Below, in pieces: positions 1 through 6,977 of a stretch of 32,978 nucleotides of DNA. Origin of the DNA: an uncultured Prevotellaceae bacterium (lineage in GTDB: Bacteria; Bacteroidota; Bacteroidia; Bacteroidales; Bacteroidaceae); NCBI GenBank assembly GCA_937891085.1, contig CALAEY010000073.1:1-32978 (forward strand). The letters are read 5' to 3'. Each line of letters begins with the position of its first letter. The stretch's first letter is position 1. Below the pieces are notes generated by a model. The model did not search any database. It saw only the letters and a list, made by a program, of their open reading frames with translations, and was not told the DNA's origin. The position numbers and the translations under genes are program-made.

Positions 1-2
1 AA

Positions 3-152
3 TGCTGGACAGGGATGTGCTACTTCGCCAAGAATGTGATGAAGTTCTTCAGGGAACTTTGTCATACCTTATATGAATTATTGAGAGTTTTAACTTTGGT
101 GACCATTGCTGGGGCTAGATTGAGACCTGCCTGGCGAGTGGAAGCCAATTAA
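3..152 (+). CDS. C-terminal fragment of an unidentified protein, cut by the window edge
   Basis: An open frame enters from the left edge and ends at TAA 150-152, giving about 49 residues. They include an aromatic and basic stretch (YFAKNVMKFFREL) followed by a hydrophobic segment and a basic end (RLRPAWRVEAN). I do not recognise the family. A hairpin directly over and after the stop fits a real gene end. A transposase tail is one possibility, since a transposase also lies at the other window edge, but nothing seen here proves it. Confidence 0.35.
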   Translation, partial: CWTGMCYFAKNVMKFFRELCHTLYELLRVLTLVTIAGARLRPAWRVEAN

Positions 153-170
153 TCAGTGAACACTAATTAA
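149..170 (+). terminator. Hairpin at the end of the left-edge frame
   Basis: TTAATCAGTG and CACTAATTAA are inverted copies around an AA loop, with one C/A mismatch among ten pairs. The hairpin starts at the stop codon of the left-edge frame. There is no clear T-run after it, so a terminator role is inferred. A second weaker hairpin (AGGGGAGA 192-199 with TCT 206-208 and CCCCT 210-214) follows. Confidence 0.35.
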
Positions 171-249
171 ATGAAAGGGCAAAACTATTTCAGGGGAGAA
201 GCGAATCTGCCCCTATGACAACACATTCTGTAAAAAACTACTCAAAATT

Positions 250-280
250 TTCCGTATATACAATATTATTATTACATTTG
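250..280 (+). promoter_or_regulatory. Promoter of the thr operon
   Basis: TACATTTG at 273-280 matches the Bacteroidetes -7 consensus TAnnTTTG exactly. A T-rich stretch (TTTTCC, 248-252) sits roughly where a -33 element would lie. Transcription would start near 285-288, about 25 bases before the leader peptide start codon. Confidence 0.6.
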
Positions 281-309
281 CAACCGAAATTCTAATAAAA
301 CGTAGGAAA

Positions 310-375
310 ATGAGAGGAACAACCCGTTTGACAACCGTCACATGCCTGATGACCACCACAACCCTTCGGGGTTAG
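310..375 (+). CDS. thrL: Threonine operon leader peptide (21 aa)
   Basis: ATG at 310 opens a 21-codon frame ending in TAG at 373-375. Nine of the 21 residues are threonine, and four of them are consecutive near the end (ACC ACC ACA ACC, 352-363). This composition is the hallmark of a leader peptide that senses charged tRNA-Thr, and the gene lies just downstream of the promoter and about 145 bases before thrA. There are no isoleucine codons, unlike the enterobacterial thr leader, so the signal would be threonine alone. An A-rich run (AATAAAACGTAGGAAAA) precedes the start, as is usual in this phylum. The frame is too short for ordinary gene callers. The gene symbol is by analogy with the enterobacterial thr leader. 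Confidence 0.8.
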   Translation: MRGTTRLTTVTCLMTTTTLRG

Positions 376-404
376 GGTTAGTTTTGTGTTTCTACGTGAT
401 ACAC
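360..404 (+). promoter_or_regulatory. Candidate thr attenuator hairpins
   Basis: Two hairpins follow the threonine codons. The first is AACCC/GGGTT closed by a TTCG tetraloop (360-373); it overlaps the leader stop codon, so a translating or stalled ribosome would affect it. The second is GTGTTTC-TACGT-GATACAC (386-404, six pairs and one T/T mismatch), followed by TTCTT. A further GGGTTA at 376-381 can compete for AACCC. Alternative pairings controlled by ribosome position are plausible. Which hairpin terminates cannot be decided by eye. Confidence 0.5.
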
Positions 405-484
405 TTCTTCGTAAGATTAAAATATTCAAGAATGCAAATATGCAAAAATAGGCGGAAGCCTGTCATAGGTGAAGCATAGCACTG

Positions 485-519
485 CATTTTCAATTTTACA
501 TTTTTAATTTTCAATTTCC
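485..519 (+). repeat. Five tandem heptamers abutting the thrA start
   Basis: CATTTTC, AATTTTA, CATTTTT, AATTTTC and AATTTCC run without gaps from 485 to 519, ending directly at the ATG of thrA. They are variants of one 7-base unit. The same unit sits before the PnuC-type gene at 6943-6977. Confidence 0.8.
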
Positions 520-2949
520 ATGAAGGTAATGAAATTCGGAGGCTCTTCCGTGGGCACTCCAGACGGCATAAGGAAAGTAAAACGTATCGTAGAGCAGGCT
601 GGCGATGATGTCATCGTTGTGGTATCTGCCTTAGGAGGGGTAACGGATAAGCTCCTCAGCATATCAAAAACTGCTGCACAAGGCGATGCGTCTTATAAAG
701 CAGCGCTCAGCGACATCTGCCTGAAGCATACGCTGATGGTGGAGCAGGTGATTCCTCAAAGCAGTGCCAGAGAGCAACTGCAGATCAAGGTACAAGCCAT
801 GCTGAGCGAACTGCAGAACATCTTCCAAGGTATCTACCTCATCAAGGACCTCTCGCCAAAGACCTCGAACACCATCGTGAGCTATGGCGAACGTCTCTCC
901 TCTACCATCTGTGCAGAGCTTTGCGGAGCGCAGTGGTTCGACTCGCGTGAGTTCATCAAGACGGAGCGAAAGCAAGGGAAGAACTTTCTGGATACAGAAC
1001 TGACCAACAAACTGATACAAGATACCTTCTCACCCCTACCCCGCCTCTCATTGGTGCCAGGATTCATCTCTACGGATAGGGATTCTGGGGAAGTGACCAA
1101 CTTAGGACGTGGCGGAAGCGACTATACGGCTGCCATCATTGCAGCAGCGCTGAATGCAGATTCTCTGGAGATCTGGACAGACGTAGATGGCTTCATGACA
1201 GCAGACCCCCGCGTGATTTCTACTGCTTATACCATCAGCGAACTGACCTATACAGAGGCCACGGAGCTTTGCAACTTCGGTGCGAAAGTGGTGTATCCGC
1301 CAACTATCTATCCTGTGTGCCACAAGAACATCCCTATTCTGATAAAGAATACGTTCAACCCTGAAGGACAGGGCACAGTGATACGTGAGGGGAAATCGGG
1401 CTCTGAAAAGGCCATCAAGGGTATCTCCAGCATCAACGACACCAGCCTCATCAACGTGCGAGGCTTAGGTATGGTGGGTGTGATCGGTATCAATAAGCGC
1501 ATCTTCCGCGCCTTGGCAGACAACGGCATCAGCGTGTTCTTGGTATCACAGGCTTCGTCAGAGAACTCTACCTCTATCGGTGTGAAGGACGAAGATGCAC
1601 TGAAAGCCTGCCAAATGCTGAATGAGGAATTCTCCAAGGAGATAGAGACTGGCGAACTGTTCCCTATCACATCGGAAGAAGGGCTGGCTACGGTGGCTAT
1701 TGTTGGTGAGAACATGAAGCATACTCCGGGTATTGCAGGTAAGCTTTTCGGCACATTGGGACGAAACGGTATCAGCGTGATAGCTTGTGCGCAAGGTGCC
1801 TCGGAGACCAATATCTCTTTCGTGGTGGAACGTCGATTGCTGCGTAAGTCGCTCAACGTTATCCACGATTCATTCTTCCTCTCGGAATATCAGATGCTCA
1901 ACCTCTTCATCTGTGGCATAGGTACGGTGGGCGGAAGCCTCATCAAGCAGATTCACAGTCAGCGCCAGAAGCTGATGCAGGAGAATGGCTTGCAGCTGAA
2001 TGTGGTGGGTATTGCCAACAGTAAGAAGTGCATCTTAAACCGTGCGGGCATAGACCTATCCGACTACCAGCGACTGCTGATGGAGGAGGGTGTGGACAGT
2101 ACGCCAGAGAGTCTGTTGCAGCAGGTGCTGGATATGAACATCTTCAACTCCGTATTCGTGGATTGTACGGCCAACGCACAGGTGGCAGGCCTCTATAAAG
2201 ACTTGCTGGAACATAATATCTCAGTTGTAGCAGCCAACAAGATCTCGGCTTCTTCCAGCTATGAGAACTACAGCCAGCTGAAGCACATCGCTCACACGCG
2301 TGGCGTGAAATACCTCTTCGAGACCAACGTAGGTGCAGGTCTGCCTATCATCAATACCATCAACGACCTGATACACAGTGGCGACAAGATCCTGAAGATA
2401 GAAGCCGTGCTGAGTGGTACACTAAACTTCATCTTCAACGTCATCAGCACCGATGTTCCACTAAGCAAGGCTATCCAAATGGCGAAGGAGCAAGGCTATT
2501 CAGAACCTGATCCGCGCATCGACCTGAGTGGTAAGGACGTGATACGTAAGTTGGTGATTCTGGCACGTGAGGCTGGCTACAGACTTGAGCAGAGCGATGT
2601 GGAGAAACACCTCTTCATCCCTGATGCTTTGTTTGAGGGCACGCTGGAGAATTTCTGGAAAGACATTCAGACACTCGATGCCGACTTTGAGGCCCGTCGT
2701 ATGAAGTTGACTGAAGAGAATAAGCGCTGGCGTTTCGTGGCAAAGTTCGAAAATGGAAAGGCCACCGTTGGCTTACAAGAGGTAGGCATGAGTCATCCAT
2801 TCTACGGATTGGAAGGCAGCAATAACATCATCCTGCTTACGACTGAGCGTTATAAGCAGTATCCGATGATGATTCAAGGTTATGGTGCTGGCGCAGAAGT
2901 GACTGCCGCTGGTGTCTTTGCAGACATTATGTCTATAGCAAACGTATAA
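520..2949 (+). CDS. thrA: Bifunctional aspartate kinase / homoserine dehydrogenase
   Basis: The 809-residue protein catalyses the first and third steps from aspartate to homoserine in the cytosol. The kinase half shows KFGGSS at 5-10, GRGGSDYT at 196-203 and DVDGFMTADPR at about 221-231. Two ACT-type regulatory segments lie at about 310-450, the usual site of threonine feedback. The dehydrogenase half starts with the dinucleotide-binding GIGTVG at 466-471 and continues with AANKIS at 571-576, NVGAGLPIINTINDL near 603-617 and the catalytic SEPDPRIDLSGKD at 661-673. Length matches the E. coli ThrA type (about 820 aa). The first in-frame ATG is used; a second lies at codon 4. It opens the operon and ends 5 bases before the ApgM-like gene. 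Control by the leader at 310-404 is likely. Confidence 0.97.
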   Translation: MKVMKFGGSSVGTPDGIRKVKRIVEQAGDDVIVVVSALGGVTDKLLSISKTAAQGDASYKAALSDICLKHTLMVEQVIPQSSAREQLQIKVQAMLSELQNIFQGIYLIKDLSPKTSNTIVSYGERLSSTICAELCGAQWFDSREFIKTERKQGKNFLDTELTNKLIQDTFSPLPRLSLVPGFISTDRDSGEVTNLGRGGSDYTAAIIAAALNADSLEIWTDVDGFMTADPRVISTAYTISELTYTEATELCNFGAKVVYPPTIYPVCHKNIPILIKNTFNPEGQGTVIREGKSGSEKAIKGISSINDTSLINVRGLGMVGVIGINKRIFRALADNGISVFLVSQASSENSTSIGVKDEDALKACQMLNEEFSKEIETGELFPITSEEGLATVAIVGENMKHTPGIAGKLFGTLGRNGISVIACAQGASETNISFVVERRLLRKSLNVIHDSFFLSEYQMLNLFICGIGTVGGSLIKQIHSQRQKLMQENGLQLNVVGIANSKKCILNRAGIDLSDYQRLLMEEGVDSTPESLLQQVLDMNIFNSVFVDCTANAQVAGLYKDLLEHNISVVAANKISASSSYENYSQLKHIAHTRGVKYLFETNVGAGLPIINTINDLIHSGDKILKIEAVLSGTLNFIFNVISTDVPLSKAIQMAKEQGYSEPDPRIDLSGKDVIRKLVILAREAGYRLEQSDVEKHLFIPDALFEGTLENFWKDIQTLDADFEARRMKLTEENKRWRFVAKFENGKATVGLQEVGMSHPFYGLEGSNNIILLTTERYKQYPMMIQGYGAGAEVTAAGVFADIMSIANV

Positions 2950-2954
2950 GGCGT

Positions 2955-4178
2955 ATGAAATATTTAATAATTTTAGGCGATGGGATGGCTGATCATCCTG
3001 TGGATAGATTAGGCGGAAAGACGCTGCTGCAGTATGCACATACGCCCTATATGGACCTGCTGGCACGTATGGGTCGCAATGGACGACTGCAGACCGTTCC
3101 CGATGGATTTCATCCGGGCTCTGAGGTAGCCAATGCCTCCATCTTGGGCTATGACATGACCAAGTGCTATGAAGGCAGAGGACCGCTGGAAGCAGCATCC
3201 ATCGGCTATGAGATGCAGCCAGACGACTTGGCTTTGCGCTGCAACATCATCACGCTGGAAGATGGCAAGATAAAGAACCATCATGGCGGACATCTGAAAA
3301 CCGAAGAGGGCGATGTTCTCATCAAATACCTCAATGAGCATCTGGGCAATGAGCGCGTGAGATTCATCACAGGCATACAATATAGGCACCTGCTGGTCAT
3401 CAAGGGCGGAAAGAAGGGCTTCGAATGTGCCCCCCCGCACGATCATCCTGGTGAAGAGTGGAAAGGTTTACTGCCTGGAGGAAAGAAGAACGAAGCATTA
3501 AGGATGACGAATGAGACGGTGGCTCTCATCACCGACCTGGTGCTGAAGTCGCAAGAGTTGCTGATGCAGCATCCTTTCAACATCCAGCGCATGAAAGAAG
3601 GCAAAGATCCTGCTAATAGCATCTGGCCCTGGGGCGGTGGCTATCGCCCACAAATGCAGACCTTTACGGAGATGTTCCCACAGGTGAAAAGCGGTGATGT
3701 GATTTCAGCAGTGGACTTGATAAGAGGTATCGGAAAGTACGCAGGCTTGCAAAACATCATCGTAGAAGGAGCCACAGGCTTGGCAAATACCAACTACGAA
3801 GGCAAGGCGCAAGCAGCCATAGAGGCTCTGAAGAAAGACGATTTCGTCTTCCTACACGTGGAAGCAAGCGATGAAGCAGGACATGATGGCGATTTGGACT
3901 TGAAGCTGCGCACCATAGAGAATCTGGACAGTCGCATTGTGAAGCCCATTTACGAGGAAGTCAGCACGTGGAAAGAACCCGTGAGCATCGCCGTGCTGCC
4001 AGATCACCCTACCCCTGTAGAGATTCGCACACATGTGGCAGAGCCAGTGCCGTTCTTGATTTGGTATCCAGGCATAGAGCCCGATGAAGTCAAGCAGTTT
4101 GATGAGGTTTCTGCCGTAAGCGGAAGCTACGGACTTCTAAGGCTGAACGAGTTCATTCACTGCTTCATGAAGCAATGA
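2955..4178 (+). CDS. apgM: ApgM-family protein, probable homoserine kinase
   Basis: The 407-residue protein belongs to the alkaline-phosphatase superfamily, in the archaeal-type cofactor-independent phosphoglycerate mutase branch. Metal and active-site motifs are visible: GDGM at 8-11, NASILGYD at 60-67 with the likely nucleophile S62, NSIWPWG at 221-227, HVEASDEAGHDGD at 301-313 and LPDHPTP at 348-354. It sits between thrA and thrC, and no thrB of the GHMP kinase type is present in the window. Family knowledge supports the same reading: this subgroup, found beside thrA and thrC, is described as a proposed homoserine kinase. It would phosphorylate homoserine for ThrC. The alternative is a true phosphoglycerate mutase of glycolysis. 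The family assignment is firm; the substrate is inferred from context. Confidence 0.9.
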   Translation: MKYLIILGDGMADHPVDRLGGKTLLQYAHTPYMDLLARMGRNGRLQTVPDGFHPGSEVANASILGYDMTKCYEGRGPLEAASIGYEMQPDDLALRCNIITLEDGKIKNHHGGHLKTEEGDVLIKYLNEHLGNERVRFITGIQYRHLLVIKGGKKGFECAPPHDHPGEEWKGLLPGGKKNEALRMTNETVALITDLVLKSQELLMQHPFNIQRMKEGKDPANSIWPWGGGYRPQMQTFTEMFPQVKSGDVISAVDLIRGIGKYAGLQNIIVEGATGLANTNYEGKAQAAIEALKKDDFVFLHVEASDEAGHDGDLDLKLRTIENLDSRIVKPIYEEVSTWKEPVSIAVLPDHPTPVEIRTHVAEPVPFLIWYPGIEPDEVKQFDEVSAVSGSYGLLRLNEFIHCFMKQ

Positions 4179-4232
4179 GAATGCTATAATTTTAAATGCA
4201 AAAAAGCAAAAATGCAAAGATGCAAAATGATG

Positions 4233-4270
4233 TTTGAATGTTTTAATCGTTTAATTTTTGAATATTTCAA
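4233..4270 (+). repeat. Octamer-like repeat array abutting the thrC start
   Basis: TTTGAATG, TTTTAATC, GTTTAATT, TTTGAATA and the partial TTTCAA follow one another up to the ATG of thrC. A looser series of ATGCAAA-like units precedes it (4196-4228), and two such units also occur at 435-450 before thrA. Confidence 0.65.
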
Positions 4271-5575
4271 ATGAAGTACTATAGCACCAACAGAAAAGCG
4301 CCTGAAGTGACACTGCAAGAAGCAGTCGTCAGAGGTTTGGCTCCAGATAAAGGACTCTATATGCCTGAGCGCATCAAGAGCCTTCCGCAAAAATTCTTTG
4401 AGCACATGCCAGAGATGAGCTTGCAAGAGATGGCGTATCAAGTGGCCGATGCCTTTTTCGGCGAAGATGTGCCTGCTGATAAGCTCCGTCAGATCGTTTT
4501 TGACACCCTTAGCTTCGAGATTCCGTTGGTAAAGGTGACCGATCAAATCTATTCTTTGGAGCTCTTCCACGGCCCTACCCTCGCCTTCAAAGACGTAGGC
4601 GCCCGCTTTATGGCGCGTTTGCTGGCTCATTTCAATAAAGAGCAGGTGAATGTACTCGTGGCTACCAGTGGCGATACGGGCAGTGCTGTAGCCAATGGTT
4701 TCTTGGGAGTAGAAGGCATTCACGTTTATGTGCTTTATCCCAAAGGCAAGGTAAGTCGCTTGCAAGAAGCCCAGTTCACCACTTTAGGCCAAAACATCAC
4801 AACCATTGAGGTCGAAGGTACTTTCGACGATTGTCAGGCTTTGGTGAAGAATGCCTTTATCGATGCAGAGCTGAATGCCCACATGAAGTTGACCAGTGCC
4901 AACAGCATCAATGTAGCGCGTTTCATTCCACAGTCGTTCTACTACTTCTGGGCCATCGCGCAGTTGATGAAGAAAGGTCAATGGTCAATGGTCAATGGTC
5001 AATCAGAGGCTGTCATCTGCGTGCCTTCGGGCAACTTTGGCAACATCACTTCCGGACTTTTCGGAAAGCGTATGGGTCTGCCTGTGAAGCGTTTCATTGC
5101 AGCTAATAATCGGAATGACGTTTTCTTCCGCTATTTGCAAAGCGGTTTTTACGATCCGCATCCTACCATTGCCACCTATGCCAATGCGATGGATGTGAGC
5201 GATCCAAGCAACTTCGTACGCTTGTTTGAGCTTTATGGAAGCCATGATGCCATCAAGGATGACATCAGTGGGGCTACTTATACCGATGAGCAGATTGCAG
5301 AAACCATCCGTCAGTGCTATAAGGACAACGGCTATCTGCTGGATCCTCACGGAGCGTGTGGATATCGGGCTTTGCAAGAGGGACTGCAAGGCGGTGAAGT
5401 GGGTATCTTCTTGGAAACTGCCCATCCTGCCAAGTTCAAGGATCGTGTAGATGCCATCCTCGGAGCAGATATCGAGATTCCAGAAAAGTTGCAAGCCTTC
5501 ATGAAAGGACAGAAGCAAACAGTTCCTATGCCAAACGATTTTGCCGCTTTCAAGGCGTTCTTGATGCAGGATTAA
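4271..5575 (+). CDS. thrC: Threonine synthase
   Basis: The 434-residue PLP enzyme converts O-phosphohomoserine to threonine, the last step of the pathway. The N-terminal YSTNR and the PLP-lysine motif FHGPTLAFKDVGARF (K107) are clear, as are ATSGDTGSA at 131-139 and PSGNFGN at 252-258, which binds the cofactor phosphate. It is the third gene of the thr operon, 92 bases after the ApgM-like gene. One oddity is that residues 236-244 (GQWSMVNGQ) are encoded by four perfect tandem GGTCAAT units at 4976-5003. This segment lies in a surface-like stretch between QLMKK and SEAVICVPSGN, where related enzymes would be expected to have only a short loop. The frame is intact on both sides, so the enzyme is probably active. 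Confidence 0.96.
   Translation: MKYYSTNRKAPEVTLQEAVVRGLAPDKGLYMPERIKSLPQKFFEHMPEMSLQEMAYQVADAFFGEDVPADKLRQIVFDTLSFEIPLVKVTDQIYSLELFHGPTLAFKDVGARFMARLLAHFNKEQVNVLVATSGDTGSAVANGFLGVEGIHVYVLYPKGKVSRLQEAQFTTLGQNITTIEVEGTFDDCQALVKNAFIDAELNAHMKLTSANSINVARFIPQSFYYFWAIAQLMKKGQWSMVNGQSEAVICVPSGNFGNITSGLFGKRMGLPVKRFIAANNRNDVFFRYLQSGFYDPHPTIATYANAMDVSDPSNFVRLFELYGSHDAIKDDISGATYTDEQIAETIRQCYKDNGYLLDPHGACGYRALQEGLQGGEVGIFLETAHPAKFKDRVDAILGADIEIPEKLQAFMKGQKQTVPMPNDFAAFKAFLMQD
4976..5003 (+). repeat. Four tandem GGTCAAT heptamers inside thrC
   Basis: Four identical 7-base units run from 4976 to 5003 inside the coding sequence. The unit carries no stop codon in any frame on this strand. Gain or loss of one unit would shift the thrC frame. 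Confidence 0.95.
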
Positions 5576-5660
5576 GATAGAAAAAAACGCCCAACTGCAT
5601 TTTACCCTACATCCGTGCCTTACGGCAAAGCGCATCGTATGTTACGGCTTCTGTACAGCC

Positions 5661-5724
5661 ATGCCCACAAATGCCCAATGCTGTGAGCAAAAATGCTCAC
5701 ACCTGTGGGCATAAATGTTCACAG
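5661..5724. terminator. Nested palindrome between convergent thr and thiamine operons
   Basis: TGTGAGCA (5682-5689) and TGCTCACA (5694-5701) form a perfect 8-base-pair hairpin with an AAAA loop. It is enclosed by a second perfect inverted pair, ATGCCCACA (5661-5669) and TGTGGGCAT (5704-5712). A third arm, TGTTCACAG (5716-5724), could compete for the inner left arm with one G-U pair. The element lies between the stops of two convergent operons, so a bidirectional terminator is the simplest reading. There is no strong T-run on either strand. The rest of the gap (5576-5660) contains the short palindrome CTGTACAG at 5651-5658. Confidence 0.5.
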
Positions 5725-5779
5725 TGAGAGCAAAAAGATGGGCCAACGAAAGAACCTAAATTATCCAGAGAGGTAAGGG

Positions 5780-6376
5780 CTAAGGCTCGTAGGCAAAATA
5801 CACCAGATAATAGCCGTCGGCATCTATCGTAAAGCTATCGCCAAGGGCCTCGTTGAGCGTACCCTGCCACCAGTTCTGGAGATTATAAAGCGGATATTTC
5901 AGCCCTTCCGACTCCATCCGTGTGCATCCAAAGTTGAAGACAGAGATTTGCTGCCCTTTCTTAGCGCTGAAGACAGTACGATTCTGACATGGTTTGAAAA
6001 AGCCGGAGTCGGTGAACATCAGCGCATTAATGCCTTTCTTATAATACTCCATCAGTAGAGAAATATTGCCAATGGAATGGTCTTCACGACGGCCTGTAGC
6101 CCCTAAAATAACCACTTCATCGACTCCTTTTTCATGCAAAAAACGCACTGCTTTGGTTAAATCATTGGTTTCTTGCTCTGGAATTTGATGCAAAAGATGC
6201 CGATATTCTGGAATGATGGAATCTCCATCGCCCACAATGGCTGTAGGGGTGCCACCCCTGCGGATATACTCATTGGCTGCTCCATCACAGCATACCACTA
6301 TTTCCGCCTCTTGCAGCATGCGGAGTGGAATTTCATGGGTGGGATACTCGCCATTGGCCAGAACAACTGCTTTCAT
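5780..6376 (-). CDS. Thiamine pyrophosphokinase
   Basis: The roughly 198-residue protein transfers pyrophosphate from ATP to thiamine, giving TPP in the cytosol. Diagnostic motifs are CCDGAAN at 29-35, GDGDSI at 49-54, the NDLTKA substrate segment at 71-76 and GATGRREDHSIGN at 92-104. I choose the ATG at 6376, not an upstream codon at 6403, because it forms an ATGA overlap with the stop of the PnuC-type gene and the protein then begins MKAVVLANGE, as this family does. It is the third gene of the riboswitch-controlled operon, so thiamine taken up by the two genes upstream would be trapped as TPP. Confidence 0.93.
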   Translation of the reverse strand: MKAVVLANGEYPTHEIPLRMLQEAEIVVCCDGAANEYIRRGGTPTAIVGDGDSIIPEYRHLLHQIPEQETNDLTKAVRFLHEKGVDEVVILGATGRREDHSIGNISLLMEYYKKGINALMFTDSGFFKPCQNRTVFSAKKGQQISVFNFGCTRMESEGLKYPLYNLQNWWQGTLNEALGDSFTIDADGYYLVYFAYEP

Positions 6377-6942
6377 AGATCCTCCCTCATCATCTTTTGC
6401 CACTTGAAGTAACCGAAGATGGCAATAACTACATAAAGTCCGTAAAGCCCCGCCTTGAAGGGGATGCCTTTCTGCACATAGAGAATGGTGCAGACCGCAT
6501 CAACCACAATCCAGAAGAACCACTGCTCGATGTACTTACGCGACAAAGCCCAGAGTCCCACAAAGGAGAGCGCATTGGTGAAGGCATCGAGCACAGGAAC
6601 AGTGGAGTTGGTCCATGTGATGAGCACATAGTATGTCAGTCCCCAAGCCACAAGGAAAAACACCAAGATGGGAAGGTACAACTTTAGTGGCGTATGGGTT
6701 ATCTTCAGCGGTGCTTTCTCTTTGGCGCTGCCCAGTTTCCAGGCGATATAGCCATAGACGGCAGCCAGTGTGTAATAAACAGCCATGCCCGCATCGCCGT
6801 AAAGTCCGTGATTGTAATACAGATACACATCAAGCGCAGGCATGATGATACCCACTATCCAAAGGCCGATATGGGCCTTATACTCCAGCCAGATATAGAG
6901 CAGGCCGAGGATGGTGGTGAATATGTCGAGCCAATCAAACAT
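6373..6942 (-). CDS. pnuT: PnuC-family (PnuT-type) thiamine transporter
   Basis: The 189-residue inner-membrane protein has several hydrophobic helices (near residues 8-22, 28-45, 53-70 and 90-115, and further ones to about 180), as in PnuC-type vitamin transporters. Aromatic residues are abundant (GLLYIWLEYKAHIGLWIVG near the N-terminus). PnuC itself moves nicotinamide riboside. The position between a TPP-riboswitch-controlled TonB receptor and thiamine pyrophosphokinase points to thiamine, the PnuT subgroup. It overlaps the kinase gene by 4 bases. The start codon directly follows an array of five heptamers. The family is firm; the substrate follows from context. Confidence 0.9.
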   Translation of the reverse strand: MFDWLDIFTTILGLLYIWLEYKAHIGLWIVGIIMPALDVYLYYNHGLYGDAGMAVYYTLAAVYGYIAWKLGSAKEKAPLKITHTPLKLYLPILVFFLVAWGLTYYVLITWTNSTVPVLDAFTNALSFVGLWALSRKYIEQWFFWIVVDAVCTILYVQKGIPFKAGLYGLYVVIAIFGYFKWQKMMREDL

Positions 6943-6977
6943 TAAAATTGAAAATTGAGAATTGAAAATTGAAAATT
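6943..6977 (-). repeat. Five tandem heptamers abutting the pnuT start
   Basis: Read on the minus strand, AATTTTC-type units (with one AATTCTC) repeat five times and end at the pnuT ATG. The array also overlaps the stop codon of the TonB receptor gene at 6976-6978. It resembles the array before thrA. Confidence 0.8.

Noticed and set aside
4976..5003. Possible CRISPR array because of tandem repeats
   Set aside because: The units are 7 bases with no spacers. No repeat-spacer pattern or cas gene was seen anywhere in the window.
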